In this document: positions 26,769 through 34,677 of the stretch, piece by piece
Numbering within the stretch: the stretch's first letter is position 1
Layout of the letters: every line of letters begins with the position of its first letter
NCBI RefSeq assembly: GCF_000423565.1
Contig: NZ_AUIF01000029.1
Coordinates: forward strand, 62,001 to 126,000
Direction of reading: 5' to 3'
Length of the DNA: 64,000 nt
Source of the DNA: Runella zeae DSM 19591
GTDB lineage: Bacteria > Bacteroidota > Bacteroidia > Cytophagales > Spirosomataceae
Made by a program: the position numbers and the translations under genes
The notes under the pieces: model-generated
What the model was told of the DNA's origin: nothing
The model's input: only the letters and a program-made list of their open reading frames with translations
The model's database searches: none

Positions 26769-28244
26769 ATGAAAACGTATATACTTTTTTTTCTGGCGCT
26801 ATCCAGTTTAGTAGCAGAGGCTCAAAAAGCCCATATTACTCTGAAACTTCCTCAAAAACGCGACTTTACTGTTTCGCTTACTACTGAGCAAGTCCGCTAT
26901 CACGAAGCTCCTTCGATTGGACTTACCGATATGGAATTCTTAAACATTGGATATTTTGACGATAGCACCAAGCAATGGGCTATGACAGAGTTTGAGCTTA
27001 AAGAGCCACAAGTGGTTAGATTAGACCTTATTAGCAAAAAAATTGTAACCGGTCAAAATCCTTCTTCAAATGGAAGTCGCCTCCTTTTTATTAGTCCCAA
27101 TGATAGTTTGACAATCACCGTAGCTCCCGACAAAAGCCTCACTTTTAGCGGCTCCCATGCCTCTTACCAAGAGCTTCTAAGAGACTGTTTTAAAGGCAAA
27201 ATGTACGAATACTTGCCTGTTTTTGGTTACAACCCAACCAAGATAGACAATAGTAACATCTTGCCCAAAGTAGATAGTCTCCAGATGGTGCGTCAACAAA
27301 GGCTCCAATCTCTCAACAACCCAAGCCCAGAGTTTGAGAGTTATATCAAAGCCATGACCCTCACCGAAGCGTATCTGCTCAGATTGATTGTTTCGGACAA
27401 AAAAATCCGCGAAAGCCAAGGGGTACAGCTCAAACCAGATGAGCGCAAAACCATACAAGATTTTACCTTACAAAACTTTAAGATATTGTCGGATGCTGCG
27501 CTCATGAGCGAGAGCTATCGCAACGAACTCAAGAATTTTATCCAAATTCCAGTCATTCAGAAATATCCTACAGATTCGGCCAAAGCCTATGTACTTACTC
27601 CCGAGGCGGTCAGATTAGCCTATCAAAATAGCGAGGAGAAATTGGGCGCTTATCCCAAACAACGTCAATATTTGTTGACCCATTGGCTCGATTATGCTAC
27701 TACTTTTAGAAGCGATATGAGTGCTGCCCGCGACTTGCTCGGACGCTATCAAAGCACTTATCCTAACTCTGAGCTTATTCCTTATTTTAAGCGTACTATC
27801 GAAACCAAAGAACGTATGGCCGTAGGGCAGGCAGCTCCCAATTTTACCCTAAAAGACCGTGAAGGCAATACACTCTCTTTAAGTAGCTTTCAAGGTAAGC
27901 CGGTTTGTATCGCATTTTGTTTTAATCTAAAGCAACACGAATTTATCTTTAAGCCACTGGAAACATTTTACAACGACCGCATCACTTTCGTTTATCTGAA
28001 TGTCACTCCCAGTACTTCTTTTGAATTGTGGCAGTCTACCACCGAAAAACGCCCCGGTGTAGTACATCTGTGGGCTTCTGAAGAAGATGCCCAAAAACTC
28101 AAAGATACCTACGCCACTAGCATGCGTTATCCGTTTGTGTTGGTTGATGCCCAAGGAAAAATCGTAGAACGCTGGATTCCGCAAGAATTTCCTGACAACC
28201 CGGTGTTACAAAAAGAAATCAAAGCACTCTTAGGACGTAAATAG
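26769..28244 (+). CDS. Secreted redoxin/TlpA-like protein without CXXC motif
   Basis: A 491-residue protein with a signal peptide (residues 1-18, ending VAEAQ), an N-terminal beta-rich region and a long helical middle (about 140-340), as in DUF4369/TlpA-type Bacteroidota proteins. The C-terminal thioredoxin-fold domain starts near residue 350 (GQAAPNFTLKDREGNTLSLSSFQGK). Where TlpA proteins have W-C-x-x-C, this one reads IAFCFNLKQHEF (about 381-392), so the redox-active Cys pair is absent. It may be a structural or chaperone-like relative in the periplasm rather than a disulfide reductase. It stands alone between two strong hairpins. Confidence 0.75.
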   Translation: MKTYILFFLALSSLVAEAQKAHITLKLPQKRDFTVSLTTEQVRYHEAPSIGLTDMEFLNIGYFDDSTKQWAMTEFELKEPQVVRLDLISKKIVTGQNPSSNGSRLLFISPNDSLTITVAPDKSLTFSGSHASYQELLRDCFKGKMYEYLPVFGYNPTKIDNSNILPKVDSLQMVRQQRLQSLNNPSPEFESYIKAMTLTEAYLLRLIVSDKKIRESQGVQLKPDERKTIQDFTLQNFKILSDAALMSESYRNELKNFIQIPVIQKYPTDSAKAYVLTPEAVRLAYQNSEEKLGAYPKQRQYLLTHWLDYATTFRSDMSAARDLLGRYQSTYPNSELIPYFKRTIETKERMAVGQAAPNFTLKDREGNTLSLSSFQGKPVCIAFCFNLKQHEFIFKPLETFYNDRITFVYLNVTPSTSFELWQSTTEKRPGVVHLWASEEDAQKLKDTYATSMRYPFVLVDAQGKIVERWIPQEFPDNPVLQKEIKALLGRK

Positions 28245-28278
28245 ACCGTTATCCCTTTTTTGACGGGTATTGTCAAAA

Positions 28279-28330
28279 CACAAAATAGAAAGAGCCCTCG
28301 AAAATTTTCGAGGGCTCTTTCTATTTTGTG
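28279..28330 (+). terminator. Perfect 52-bp palindrome, probable terminator
   Basis: Twenty-six bases (CACAAAATAGAAAGAGCCCTCG then AAAA) are followed immediately by their exact reverse complement, giving a perfect palindrome with no spacer, 34 bases after the redoxin stop. The GC-rich centre (GAGCCCTCG/CGAGGGCTC) with a T-rich 3' arm is terminator-like in either direction. Confidence 0.8.
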
Positions 28331-28367
28331 AATATTTTGGAAAAACTCAGTATCAATAAATCAACTT

Positions 28368-28472
28368 TTGGCTTCGGGAATTACTATTGTCGAGCTTCAA
28401 AAACGAGGGAGGTACAATGTTAATTTTGAGAGATTTACCAAAGACGAAAAAGAAATTGTCTCAAAAAGCTAA
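28368..28472 (+). pseudogene. Possible gene remnant
   Basis: An open stretch of 34 codons beginning at a TTG (LASGITIVELQKRGRYNV, then FERFTKDEKEIVSKS) reads like the charged C-terminal end of a protein but lacks a proper start and any visible upstream coding continuation (an in-frame TGA lies just before). It may be the tail of a decayed gene or a chance frame. Low confidence. Confidence 0.2.
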
Positions 28473-28499
28473 TCGAAATTAAGTAAAGACACAGCAGTG

Positions 28500-28832
28500 C
28501 TATTCACCCCGCAGGCGCTCATTTTCTTTCAGCAGTTTATCGTTCATCTTTTCCAACATTCGGCATCGTTCGGCATATTCTTCAAGCATGAGCTGCATTT
28601 TTTCTGTATCTGTATCTGATACCAAATAAGATAGTTTGAGGCCGAGGATTTTGGCCAACGCCTGAAGTTGTGGAATGGAAGGCCAGGATTTACCTTTCTC
28701 CCAGTTGTTGATAGTAGGCTGGCTAACTTTTATTTTCGCGCTTGTCTGCAGTTCCAACGCCACCCACTCCTGTGTTTTTCCCAGTTCGTACCGCCGTTTA
28801 CGCAATTTTACCCCAAGAGTATTGTCATTCAT
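28500..28832 (-). CDS. XRE-family helix-turn-helix regulator
   Basis: A 110-residue DNA-binding protein. An HTH_3/XRE domain occupies about residues 7-66 (KLRKRRYELGKTQEWVALEL, VSQPTINNWEKGKSWPSIPQLQALAKILG), followed by a C-terminal coiled-coil (about 70-110, MLEEYAERCRMLEKMNDKLLKENERL) that probably mediates dimerisation. There is no toxin-antitoxin partner next to it. It is divergent from the frameshifted secreted mini-protein frame at 29186 and the lipoprotein at 29407, with a ~350-base AT-rich region between them that could hold its operators. Target genes are unknown. Confidence 0.85.
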   Translation of the reverse strand: MNDNTLGVKLRKRRYELGKTQEWVALELQTSAKIKVSQPTINNWEKGKSWPSIPQLQALAKILGLKLSYLVSDTDTEKMQLMLEEYAERCRMLEKMNDKLLKENERLRGE

Positions 28833-29185
28833 ACACTACAATTTATACTGAGTTTGTTTATGGCTATTTGAATCAAAAAACAACTTCAGCATCGGCGTTC
28901 TGACGGTAGATAGGCAGAAGCTTTTATTTGATTTCACTTGTAGGGTATCGTGTTGTATATGAGAATAACGCAAAAAAACAAAATAGTTGTATTGTTTTAA
29001 AAAATTTATCAAATGGACAAAGTAGTAATTGTGTAAGGAGTATTTGAATTACTTTATCAGGATTTTCGATAATTTTATCAAAAATCCTGATAAGACTCTA
29101 TAAGAAGATTGGTTAGATTTGTGCTACCTAAACAGCAGATAAAACCCCCTTTTTACCATTTTTTAAAACACAACCTCAAATATTT
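28833..29185. other. AT-rich intergenic region with a 13-bp hairpin
   Basis: There is no gene here. A perfect inverted repeat TTATCAGGATTTT (29054-29066) / AAAATCCTGATAA (29081-29093) with a 14-base loop stands ~90 bases before the mini-protein frame. It could be an operator or an RNA hairpin. The rest is AT-rich spacer. Confidence 0.5.
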
Positions 29186-29343
29186 ATGAAAAAGTTAATT
29201 ATTTTTTTGTTAGCGTTTTGCTGACATATAACAGTATAGGAGCGCAATTTATACCTATTAGGTCATGTTGCTGTAGAGTTACAGCTGAGTCAGTAATGTC
29301 TGGATGTTTTTTTATCATTGTTGGTTGCAAACCAGTACTTTAA
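29186..29343 (+). pseudogene. Frameshifted small secreted Cys-rich protein
   Basis: The ATG at 29186 begins a signal-peptide-like run (MKKLIIFL) that hits TGA at 29222. A run of seven T (29202-29208) lies just before. Adding one T, or a -1 ribosomal slip at the T-TTT-TTG heptamer, moves reading into a second frame that completes a normal signal peptide (FFVSVLLTYNSIGAQ). That frame continues as a short Cys-rich product (FIPIRSCCCRV, MSGCFFIIVGCKPVL) to TAA at 29341, about 53 residues in all. It could be a decayed gene, a phase-variable or programmed-frameshift gene, or a sequencing error in the homopolymer. Confidence 0.45.
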
Positions 29344-29406
29344 ATTGTTGCCCCTCTTGTTCTACTCTTCCTATTTAGTTTTAATTATTATAAATGATTT
29401 AAAATT

Positions 29407-30171
29407 ATGAAGACTTCAATTTACTTTCTTTTTATCCTGACTATCATGAGTGCCTGTCATCCTAATGGAATCGAGGTCACTTCGGCCAATAGCCCTAAAA
29501 ATCAATCAAGTGCGCAATATTTAAAACTTGCGTTTGAGCAAGGTGATTTGAACTCCTTGATGAAGATTAATCTTCACGGAAAAACCTTAGAACAAGCGGA
29601 TTATATATCCCTTGGAACAAAAATGTACAACAGCGGAGCATTAGTAGTCCCTGTTATAAAAGGTGATAAACGTGCTGAAAACGCTATTGGACCACTATGG
29701 AGAGATAAAGATGCAAAAATAAGGTCTTTTTTAAATGAAAATAAAGAGGATCCCAATTACTCATATTTACGCCAATTTTGTGCACTTGACGTAATAAGGA
29801 AAACCGAGCTACTAACTGATAATAGTGATGATGCATTGAGTACACTAGGTTATTACATAGATATCCTTGCTCAAGAGCAAAATATAAGCCCTGCATTTTT
29901 CTATCAAGGCCTCAAAAAATTAAAAAATTATTGGCCAAAACAACAGCTTAAATCTACAGTAGAATTGGCTATAAAAGCCAGCGAAGAGGCAATGCGTCAA
30001 AATCAGGAAGGGATACAAAACTTTGAGAAAGGTGTAAAAAAAGGCCACCCAGAGCTTCTTAAAAGCGCTTTTTATGCTGACCAAATAGACGCTTCAAAAG
30101 AAATTGACAGGCAATATCTGTTTTATATAAAACAAATGAAGGCAATGATATTGAGCAATGTAGTATATTGA
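29407..30171 (+). CDS. Hypothetical lipoprotein
   Basis: A 254-residue protein with a lipoprotein signal (FILTIMSAC; lipid Cys17). The mature part is hydrophilic, mostly alpha-helical and charged, with no known domain or catalytic motif; repeated helix-forming segments (LKLAFEQGDLNSLMKINL, AIKASEEAMRQNQEGIQNFEKG) suggest a helical-repeat fold. Codon use is AT-richer than in neighbouring genes, hinting at acquired DNA. It follows the frameshifted secreted frame by 63 bases on the same strand. Function unknown. Confidence 0.7.
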   Translation: MKTSIYFLFILTIMSACHPNGIEVTSANSPKNQSSAQYLKLAFEQGDLNSLMKINLHGKTLEQADYISLGTKMYNSGALVVPVIKGDKRAENAIGPLWRDKDAKIRSFLNENKEDPNYSYLRQFCALDVIRKTELLTDNSDDALSTLGYYIDILAQEQNISPAFFYQGLKKLKNYWPKQQLKSTVELAIKASEEAMRQNQEGIQNFEKGVKKGHPELLKSAFYADQIDASKEIDRQYLFYIKQMKAMILSNVVY

Positions 30172-30285
30172 TTTTTGTAAAAAACGGGTTTTTGAGAAAT
30201 TACTTAACGGGGATTTGTAGACTGAACGCCACTGACGAAGTTTATTTTTGATCTAATTACATTGTTAATTAAAAAGTTTTGTTTT

Positions 30286-30402
30286 TTACCCGCAGAAGTG
30301 CGCTGAATAATATAAGCGCAGATTTTCGCAGAAAAAAAGGGGCATATAGCCAATCATCTGCGTTTCTCTGCGACTTCGATCTGCGCCAATCGGCGGGTAA
30401 AA
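30286..30402. repeat. Inverted-repeat intergenic element
   Basis: A ~117-base element bounded by imperfect inverted ends (TTTACCCGCAGAAGTGCGCTGA at the left, TCTGCGCCAATCGGCGGGTAAA at the right) with internal copies of GCGCAGATTTTCGCAGAA / TCTGCGTTTCTCTGCGA. It can fold into one long stem. I recognise the AGATYNGCGCAGA-like wording as common in bacterial intergenic repeats, but only one copy lies in this window. Confidence 0.65.
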
Positions 30403-30456
30403 TTTAAAGAAACTTAGCCTAACAATGTACTTAGAAATATTTCAGAACTTTTATTT

Positions 30457-31203
30457 TTATCTTAAGATTGTTGCAGCCGCTAGCCAGTCGTAGGTATTGA
30501 TAGGCACTGGTACCGCCTCGGGGGTCAATTGAAGATACATCAAATGTAAATGTGTACCCGAACGAGCTTTGGCAGCATTGAAACCCGTCCGTCCTACTTC
30601 AGCTATTTTCTGACCAGCTACTACTTGGTCGCCCGTTTGTACCATCACTCGGCTATGGTGAGCATAGTAAAACAAACCATCCAAGCAAGGGTCATAAATC
30701 CACACAAAATTGCCTCCTCGATAGCTGCTTTCGGGGGTCCAGTTGGTTTCGGTGGCTACCACTACCCCAGGGCGCATTGCCAATACATCCACTGGCTTGT
30801 CAGTTTGGTCATCGATACAATCTTGATTTCTATCGTAGATAAAAATATCATGAGCTGGATGGCTTCCCTGCACCGAATGATCAAAAAGATTAAAGCCAAA
30901 AGGGCGAAATCCAGAACCATTGCCGCCTATCTGCTCGGCGTCGTAATCTCTCAATGGAAACACAAAACCGATAGAATCTCCTTGGCAAATTTGCTGTCGG
31001 TAAGGCTCTGATACTTCCCGCAGCTCCTTCAATATGGCCTGAAAACGCATCTGTGCTGAGTCGGGGGAGAGCGTTTGCTCCCGAATCTGAATATTAAGGT
31101 TTTGAAATGCCTGCCCTAAAGTCACTAGTTGCTCCCGAGGGGCATCTGAGCGAGCAGCAAGCAGCCCTAAAATCAAAATAATAATGATGTTGAATTTTTG
31201 CAT
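30457..31203 (-). CDS. Secreted M23-family metallopeptidase
   Basis: A 248-residue protein with a signal segment (residues 1-17). The C-terminal LytM/peptidase M23 domain shows the zinc site: HPAHDIFI (His and Asp ligands, about residue 115) and HLHLM (third ligand, about 222). YAHHSRVMVQTGDQVVAGQKIAEVGRTG is the typical core strand with the catalytic His. It probably cuts peptidoglycan cross-links in the periplasm. The start ATG is at 31203; no downstream partner. It stands alone between the IR element and the SMP-30 gene. Confidence 0.87.
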   Translation of the reverse strand: MQKFNIIIILILGLLAARSDAPREQLVTLGQAFQNLNIQIREQTLSPDSAQMRFQAILKELREVSEPYRQQICQGDSIGFVFPLRDYDAEQIGGNGSGFRPFGFNLFDHSVQGSHPAHDIFIYDRNQDCIDDQTDKPVDVLAMRPGVVVATETNWTPESSYRGGNFVWIYDPCLDGLFYYAHHSRVMVQTGDQVVAGQKIAEVGRTGFNAAKARSGTHLHLMYLQLTPEAVPVPINTYDWLAAATILR

Positions 31204-31305
31204 TTAGTACGAGCTTACACCTTTTTAATAAATTGGCCACAAAACCCTAAAGCGATATAATTCATATCGTTTTTACACAATTAAAGCACAAATTTATTGC
31301 AAAAT

Positions 31306-32220
31306 CTATTTTTTGCCAAACCCTTGCATCATAGCCCATTCACGTCCTGCAAAATCAGCCGTAAATGATTCTAAGCACCCACGATCTTGGAGCGTAATGT
31401 AGCAGGTCCGGCCTTTTTTTCCACCAAAGCAGATATTAGAGACATTTTTTCCTTTGGTAGTGATGGTCTTGAGGAGTTTTCCTTCGGGAGATATGACGGC
31501 CACTTCCCCTTTACCCCAGCGTGTAATATACAAGTTTCCTTTCACATCGCAACGCATCCCGTCCATACCTCCATCTGAAAATTGATGATGTAGCCGTTTA
31601 TTAGAAAGTGTGCCATCGGGAGCTATATCAAAAGCCCAAACATTACGCTGCACGCTTTCGTTGACATAAAGAATTTTTTCATCAGGACTTACTTCGATAC
31701 CATTGGTGGTTCCCATATCTGCGGCTACAAGCTTGGCTTTTCCTTCGGGCGATACATACCACACTTGCCCTTTTCCTTCTTTCCAGTTAGGATCAGAACA
31801 AAAAATTTGCCCTGACTTCATAATCGCCAAATCATTGGGCTGATTCATCTGAGGCTCGTTGCAATGAGTCGTAACTTGCTTATTGGTTAAGTTTACTTTC
31901 AGTACATTATGTCCCGTAAAATCAGCCACATAAAATACATCTTTGCTTCCGAATCTTATTCCATTTCCTGTGCTTCCTTTGGGAAGGGTCAGAAAAATGT
32001 TGGCTTTGTTACGTTTAGGAATTTCCGCAATTGTACCATCCATGATATAATTAACGGCATAAACAGTTCCATCAGCCGCCACGGAGGGGCCTTCGCAATT
32101 TTTAGTAAACTCATGTTCGCGGGTATAATCTGAGGTTTGGGCAGAAACCACAAAAGGAGCAAGCACAATTGCCATATACGAACAATGACGAAGAAATGGA
32201 GAAGATGTTATCATAACCAA
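31306..32220 (-). CDS. Secreted SMP-30/gluconolactonase-like protein
   Basis: A 304-residue six-bladed beta-propeller of the SMP-30/gluconolactonase/LRE family. A signal peptide ends VVSAQ (about 28). Metal-site residues are visible in CEGPSVAADG (Glu), MNQPNDLAIMKSG (Asn/Asp), TTNGIEVSPDEKILYVNES (Asn) and SDGGMDGMRCDVKGNLYITRW (Asp). The family hydrolyses sugar lactones in the periplasm with a divalent metal. A lactonase would connect the PQQ sugar dehydrogenase at 23.9 kb with gluconokinase at 60.7 kb. Adjacent genes are independent, so the pathway link is inference. Confidence 0.84.
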   Translation of the reverse strand: MVMITSSPFLRHCSYMAIVLAPFVVSAQTSDYTREHEFTKNCEGPSVAADGTVYAVNYIMDGTIAEIPKRNKANIFLTLPKGSTGNGIRFGSKDVFYVADFTGHNVLKVNLTNKQVTTHCNEPQMNQPNDLAIMKSGQIFCSDPNWKEGKGQVWYVSPEGKAKLVAADMGTTNGIEVSPDEKILYVNESVQRNVWAFDIAPDGTLSNKRLHHQFSDGGMDGMRCDVKGNLYITRWGKGEVAVISPEGKLLKTITTKGKNVSNICFGGKKGRTCYITLQDRGCLESFTADFAGREWAMMQGFGKK

Positions 32221-32405
32221 TGAATCAAGCTGTTTGGGTACTTTTTTGATAAATGAATGAAGGTAAACTGCCTTTTGTACATTTGACCATTATCTGGAAA
32301 TGCACGTAAAGATTGACAATTGAGCCAAAATAAAAAAACTTTCCAAGTCACGAAAACTTGAAAAGTTCTTTTAAAATTCAAGTACCTGTCTTTTCTGACC
32401 TAGTT

Positions 32406-33524
32406 CTAGTTGCTAGTTTTCAATACTTCTTCTAGTTTTCTTTCAAGAGCTTCGCCGCGCAAGTTTTTAGCAATTACCTTACCGTCTTTATCCAACAAGA
32501 AAGTCGCAGGTATACCATTTACACCATAGGTTTGGGCAGCCGCTGATTGCCAATATTTCAAGTCTGATACGTGGTTTGGCCACACAAGTCCGTCTTTTTC
32601 AATGGCTTTTACCCATGCCATTTTATCACGGTCGAGCGATACGCTAAAAATCTCAAAACCTTTGTCTTTAAACTTATTATAAACCCGTACTACGTTGGGA
32701 TTTTCTTGGCGGCAAGGCCCACACCAAGACGCCCAAAAGTCAATGAGCACTATTTTGCCGCGCAATGAAGAAAGGCTCACAGGCTTATCTTCGGTGCTAT
32801 TGAGCGTAATCTCTGGCGCAGGGTCTCCAATCTGGATTCCACGCATACGCTTGGCATTACCGACAAAAATCTGCGCTTGCTTCATGGTAGGGCGCTCTAC
32901 CTCAAATTTTTTGGCGAGGGCATCAATGGTCGCAAACTCTGTTTCGGGATTTAAGAAATTTGTGGCAAACAAAGCCGCTAACGAAGTCCCCATTTCGGGA
33001 ATCATATTTTTAATTTTGGCCGTAAAAGCTTGACTTGAAGCTTCAAAATCTTCTTGAATTTTGGCAATTTTTTTAGTATCTTTCTTTTGCTCTGCTTGGG
33101 CGTACTCCTCTTGCCATTTGAGTGATTTCTCATTCATTTCTTTGTAAAGCGCAAGCAACTGCTGGTAATAATCGTTGTTTTTAGAACCCGTGACAAGCGC
33201 TTTACCTTTTTCAGTCCCCTCGGCGTTTATTTCGATGGTTTCGCCTCCTTCTATCAACACAATCACCCGCTGCGCCGAAGCCAAGTTTACTTGATAAACC
33301 GTTCCTTCATCTAGCTCTTTACGCTTAAAAGTAAATCTTTTGTCAGAGCCTACGATGGTGGAGTCTAGCCGTAAGAGAGGCTGAGTACCCGCCACTTCCA
33401 AATAAACCTTGTCTTTGGGTTGTAGATTTTTGGCAGTTCCCGAAATCGTAAAGTCTTGTACTTTATTTTGTGCAACAAGCACAAGACTAGACAAGAATGC
33501 AGCAGCCGTAAGTATTTTTTTCAT
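32406..33524 (-). CDS. TlpA-family thiol:disulfide reductase with DUF4369 domain
   Basis: A 372-residue periplasmic protein. A signal peptide (residues 1-18, ending LVAQN) precedes a DUF4369 beta domain (about 22-120), a helical region (about 125-225) and a thioredoxin-fold domain (about 235-372) with WASWCGPCRQE near residue 267 and the cis-Pro in GIPATFLLD. It should reduce or handle disulfides in secreted proteins or cytochrome c maturation. A TAACTTTG on the minus strand at 33583-33590 fits a -7 promoter element. An imperfect CTTTCCAAG-type hairpin lies after the stop (about 32333-32372). Confidence 0.92.
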   Translation of the reverse strand: MKKILTAAAFLSSLVLVAQNKVQDFTISGTAKNLQPKDKVYLEVAGTQPLLRLDSTIVGSDKRFTFKRKELDEGTVYQVNLASAQRVIVLIEGGETIEINAEGTEKGKALVTGSKNNDYYQQLLALYKEMNEKSLKWQEEYAQAEQKKDTKKIAKIQEDFEASSQAFTAKIKNMIPEMGTSLAALFATNFLNPETEFATIDALAKKFEVERPTMKQAQIFVGNAKRMRGIQIGDPAPEITLNSTEDKPVSLSSLRGKIVLIDFWASWCGPCRQENPNVVRVYNKFKDKGFEIFSVSLDRDKMAWVKAIEKDGLVWPNHVSDLKYWQSAAAQTYGVNGIPATFLLDKDGKVIAKNLRGEALERKLEEVLKTSN

Positions 33525-33655
33525 GAAATGAGTCGAAAGTGTTTGCTTTTGTAAACGAAGGAATACTAGATTTTCTTATATGCAAAGTTACAAAAACAAA
33601 AATGCTGCCAGTTATGAAACCAACAGCATTTTTTAATCCAACTAATCTTAAACTA

Positions 33656-34666
33656 CTAATATCTATTAATTTCAAGTTGAGACAATCCCCCTTTGTAAGA
33701 GACACTTATCTTTTTGGTAGCGGTGTCATAATTGGAGGTGCGGTACAATCCTCCGCTTATTTTTTCAAAATTGTCTAGGTCTTTGGAGTTCAGAGCGCCT
33801 TCAATTTTCAATTCACAGCCCACCGATTCCGGGATTTCGATTTCGATAGAGGCTACCCCTGCTTCTACTTCTACCGTGGCTTCATTTTCTACACTGTCAC
33901 CTAGTTTGAGATTTACCTCCGCAGCCCCCGCACCAATCTTCACTTTTTTGACTTTATAAGTTGAAAAATCAAAATCTGCTTTGCCGGCTCCTAAACCCAA
34001 ATCAAATGACCAAATAGGGGTATTGTTTAGGCTCATTTTGACTTGGTTGTCCATGTTGTCAAAATCCCGAATACGGATATTTTTGTCTTTACCATTACCT
34101 TCCATTTCGAAGTTTACTACGCTTGCTTTCTCTGTCTCATTTCGTTTGGTAGTCATTACATAATTACCCAATTGGGTATCGGCATCAGCCTCAATCAATT
34201 GAGAAGTAGTACCTTCGATTTTAAACTCTCCTGCTCCTGCCCCGAATTTGAGCGTTGCGTCGGAGATACCTTCCGCAAATGGTTCCGAAAAGTGCGTTTC
34301 TCCATCTTTTGAATAAACCTTAGAACGTTCTTTGTATTCGTCGTTGCGATAATTGTCATCGTCATCATCATCGTCGTCATCATCAAGATGAAACTCTATT
34401 CCGTTGTCACTCCAGCGATCCAGTTTTTTGTTGGCGGCATTGATGATAGCCGACGGAATCGCAATGGCGATTAAGACAGCCGTGGCTATACCCGACCAAC
34501 TTTGTCTAAAAAGGAGGCTCACGCCCGCCAAAATCAACAATACTGGCCAAAAACGAAGGGTAAGGCCCCAGTCTATATAAAACCATCCTAGTGTTTTGGC
34601 CATCATTACGAGTCCCAAGCCTAGTAGTATCGCGCCCCAAAAAAGGGTATTAGAAGATTGTTTCAT
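33656..34666 (-). CDS. LiaF-like membrane protein with C-terminal toastrack-type beta domain
   Basis: A 336-residue protein. Three or four short transmembrane helices at the N-terminus (about 8-80; LGLVMMAKTLGWF, RFWPVLLILAGVSLLF) match the DUF5668/LiaF N-terminal repeat. A run of ten Asp follows (about residues 95-104), then a beta-solenoid/toastrack domain (about 120-336; GAGAGEFKIEG, GLGAGKADFDFS, GAGAAEVNLKLG). The gene is last in a minus-strand operon with PspC and a small LiaF-like protein. LiaF-type proteins modulate envelope-stress signalling in Firmicutes; the role in Bacteroidota is inferred. Confidence 0.85.
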   Translation of the reverse strand: MKQSSNTLFWGAILLGLGLVMMAKTLGWFYIDWGLTLRFWPVLLILAGVSLLFRQSWSGIATAVLIAIAIPSAIINAANKKLDRWSDNGIEFHLDDDDDDDDDDNYRNDEYKERSKVYSKDGETHFSEPFAEGISDATLKFGAGAGEFKIEGTTSQLIEADADTQLGNYVMTTKRNETEKASVVNFEMEGNGKDKNIRIRDFDNMDNQVKMSLNNTPIWSFDLGLGAGKADFDFSTYKVKKVKIGAGAAEVNLKLGDSVENEATVEVEAGVASIEIEIPESVGCELKIEGALNSKDLDNFEKISGGLYRTSNYDTATKKISVSYKGGLSQLEINRY

Positions 34667-34677
34667 GGCTCCGAGAG

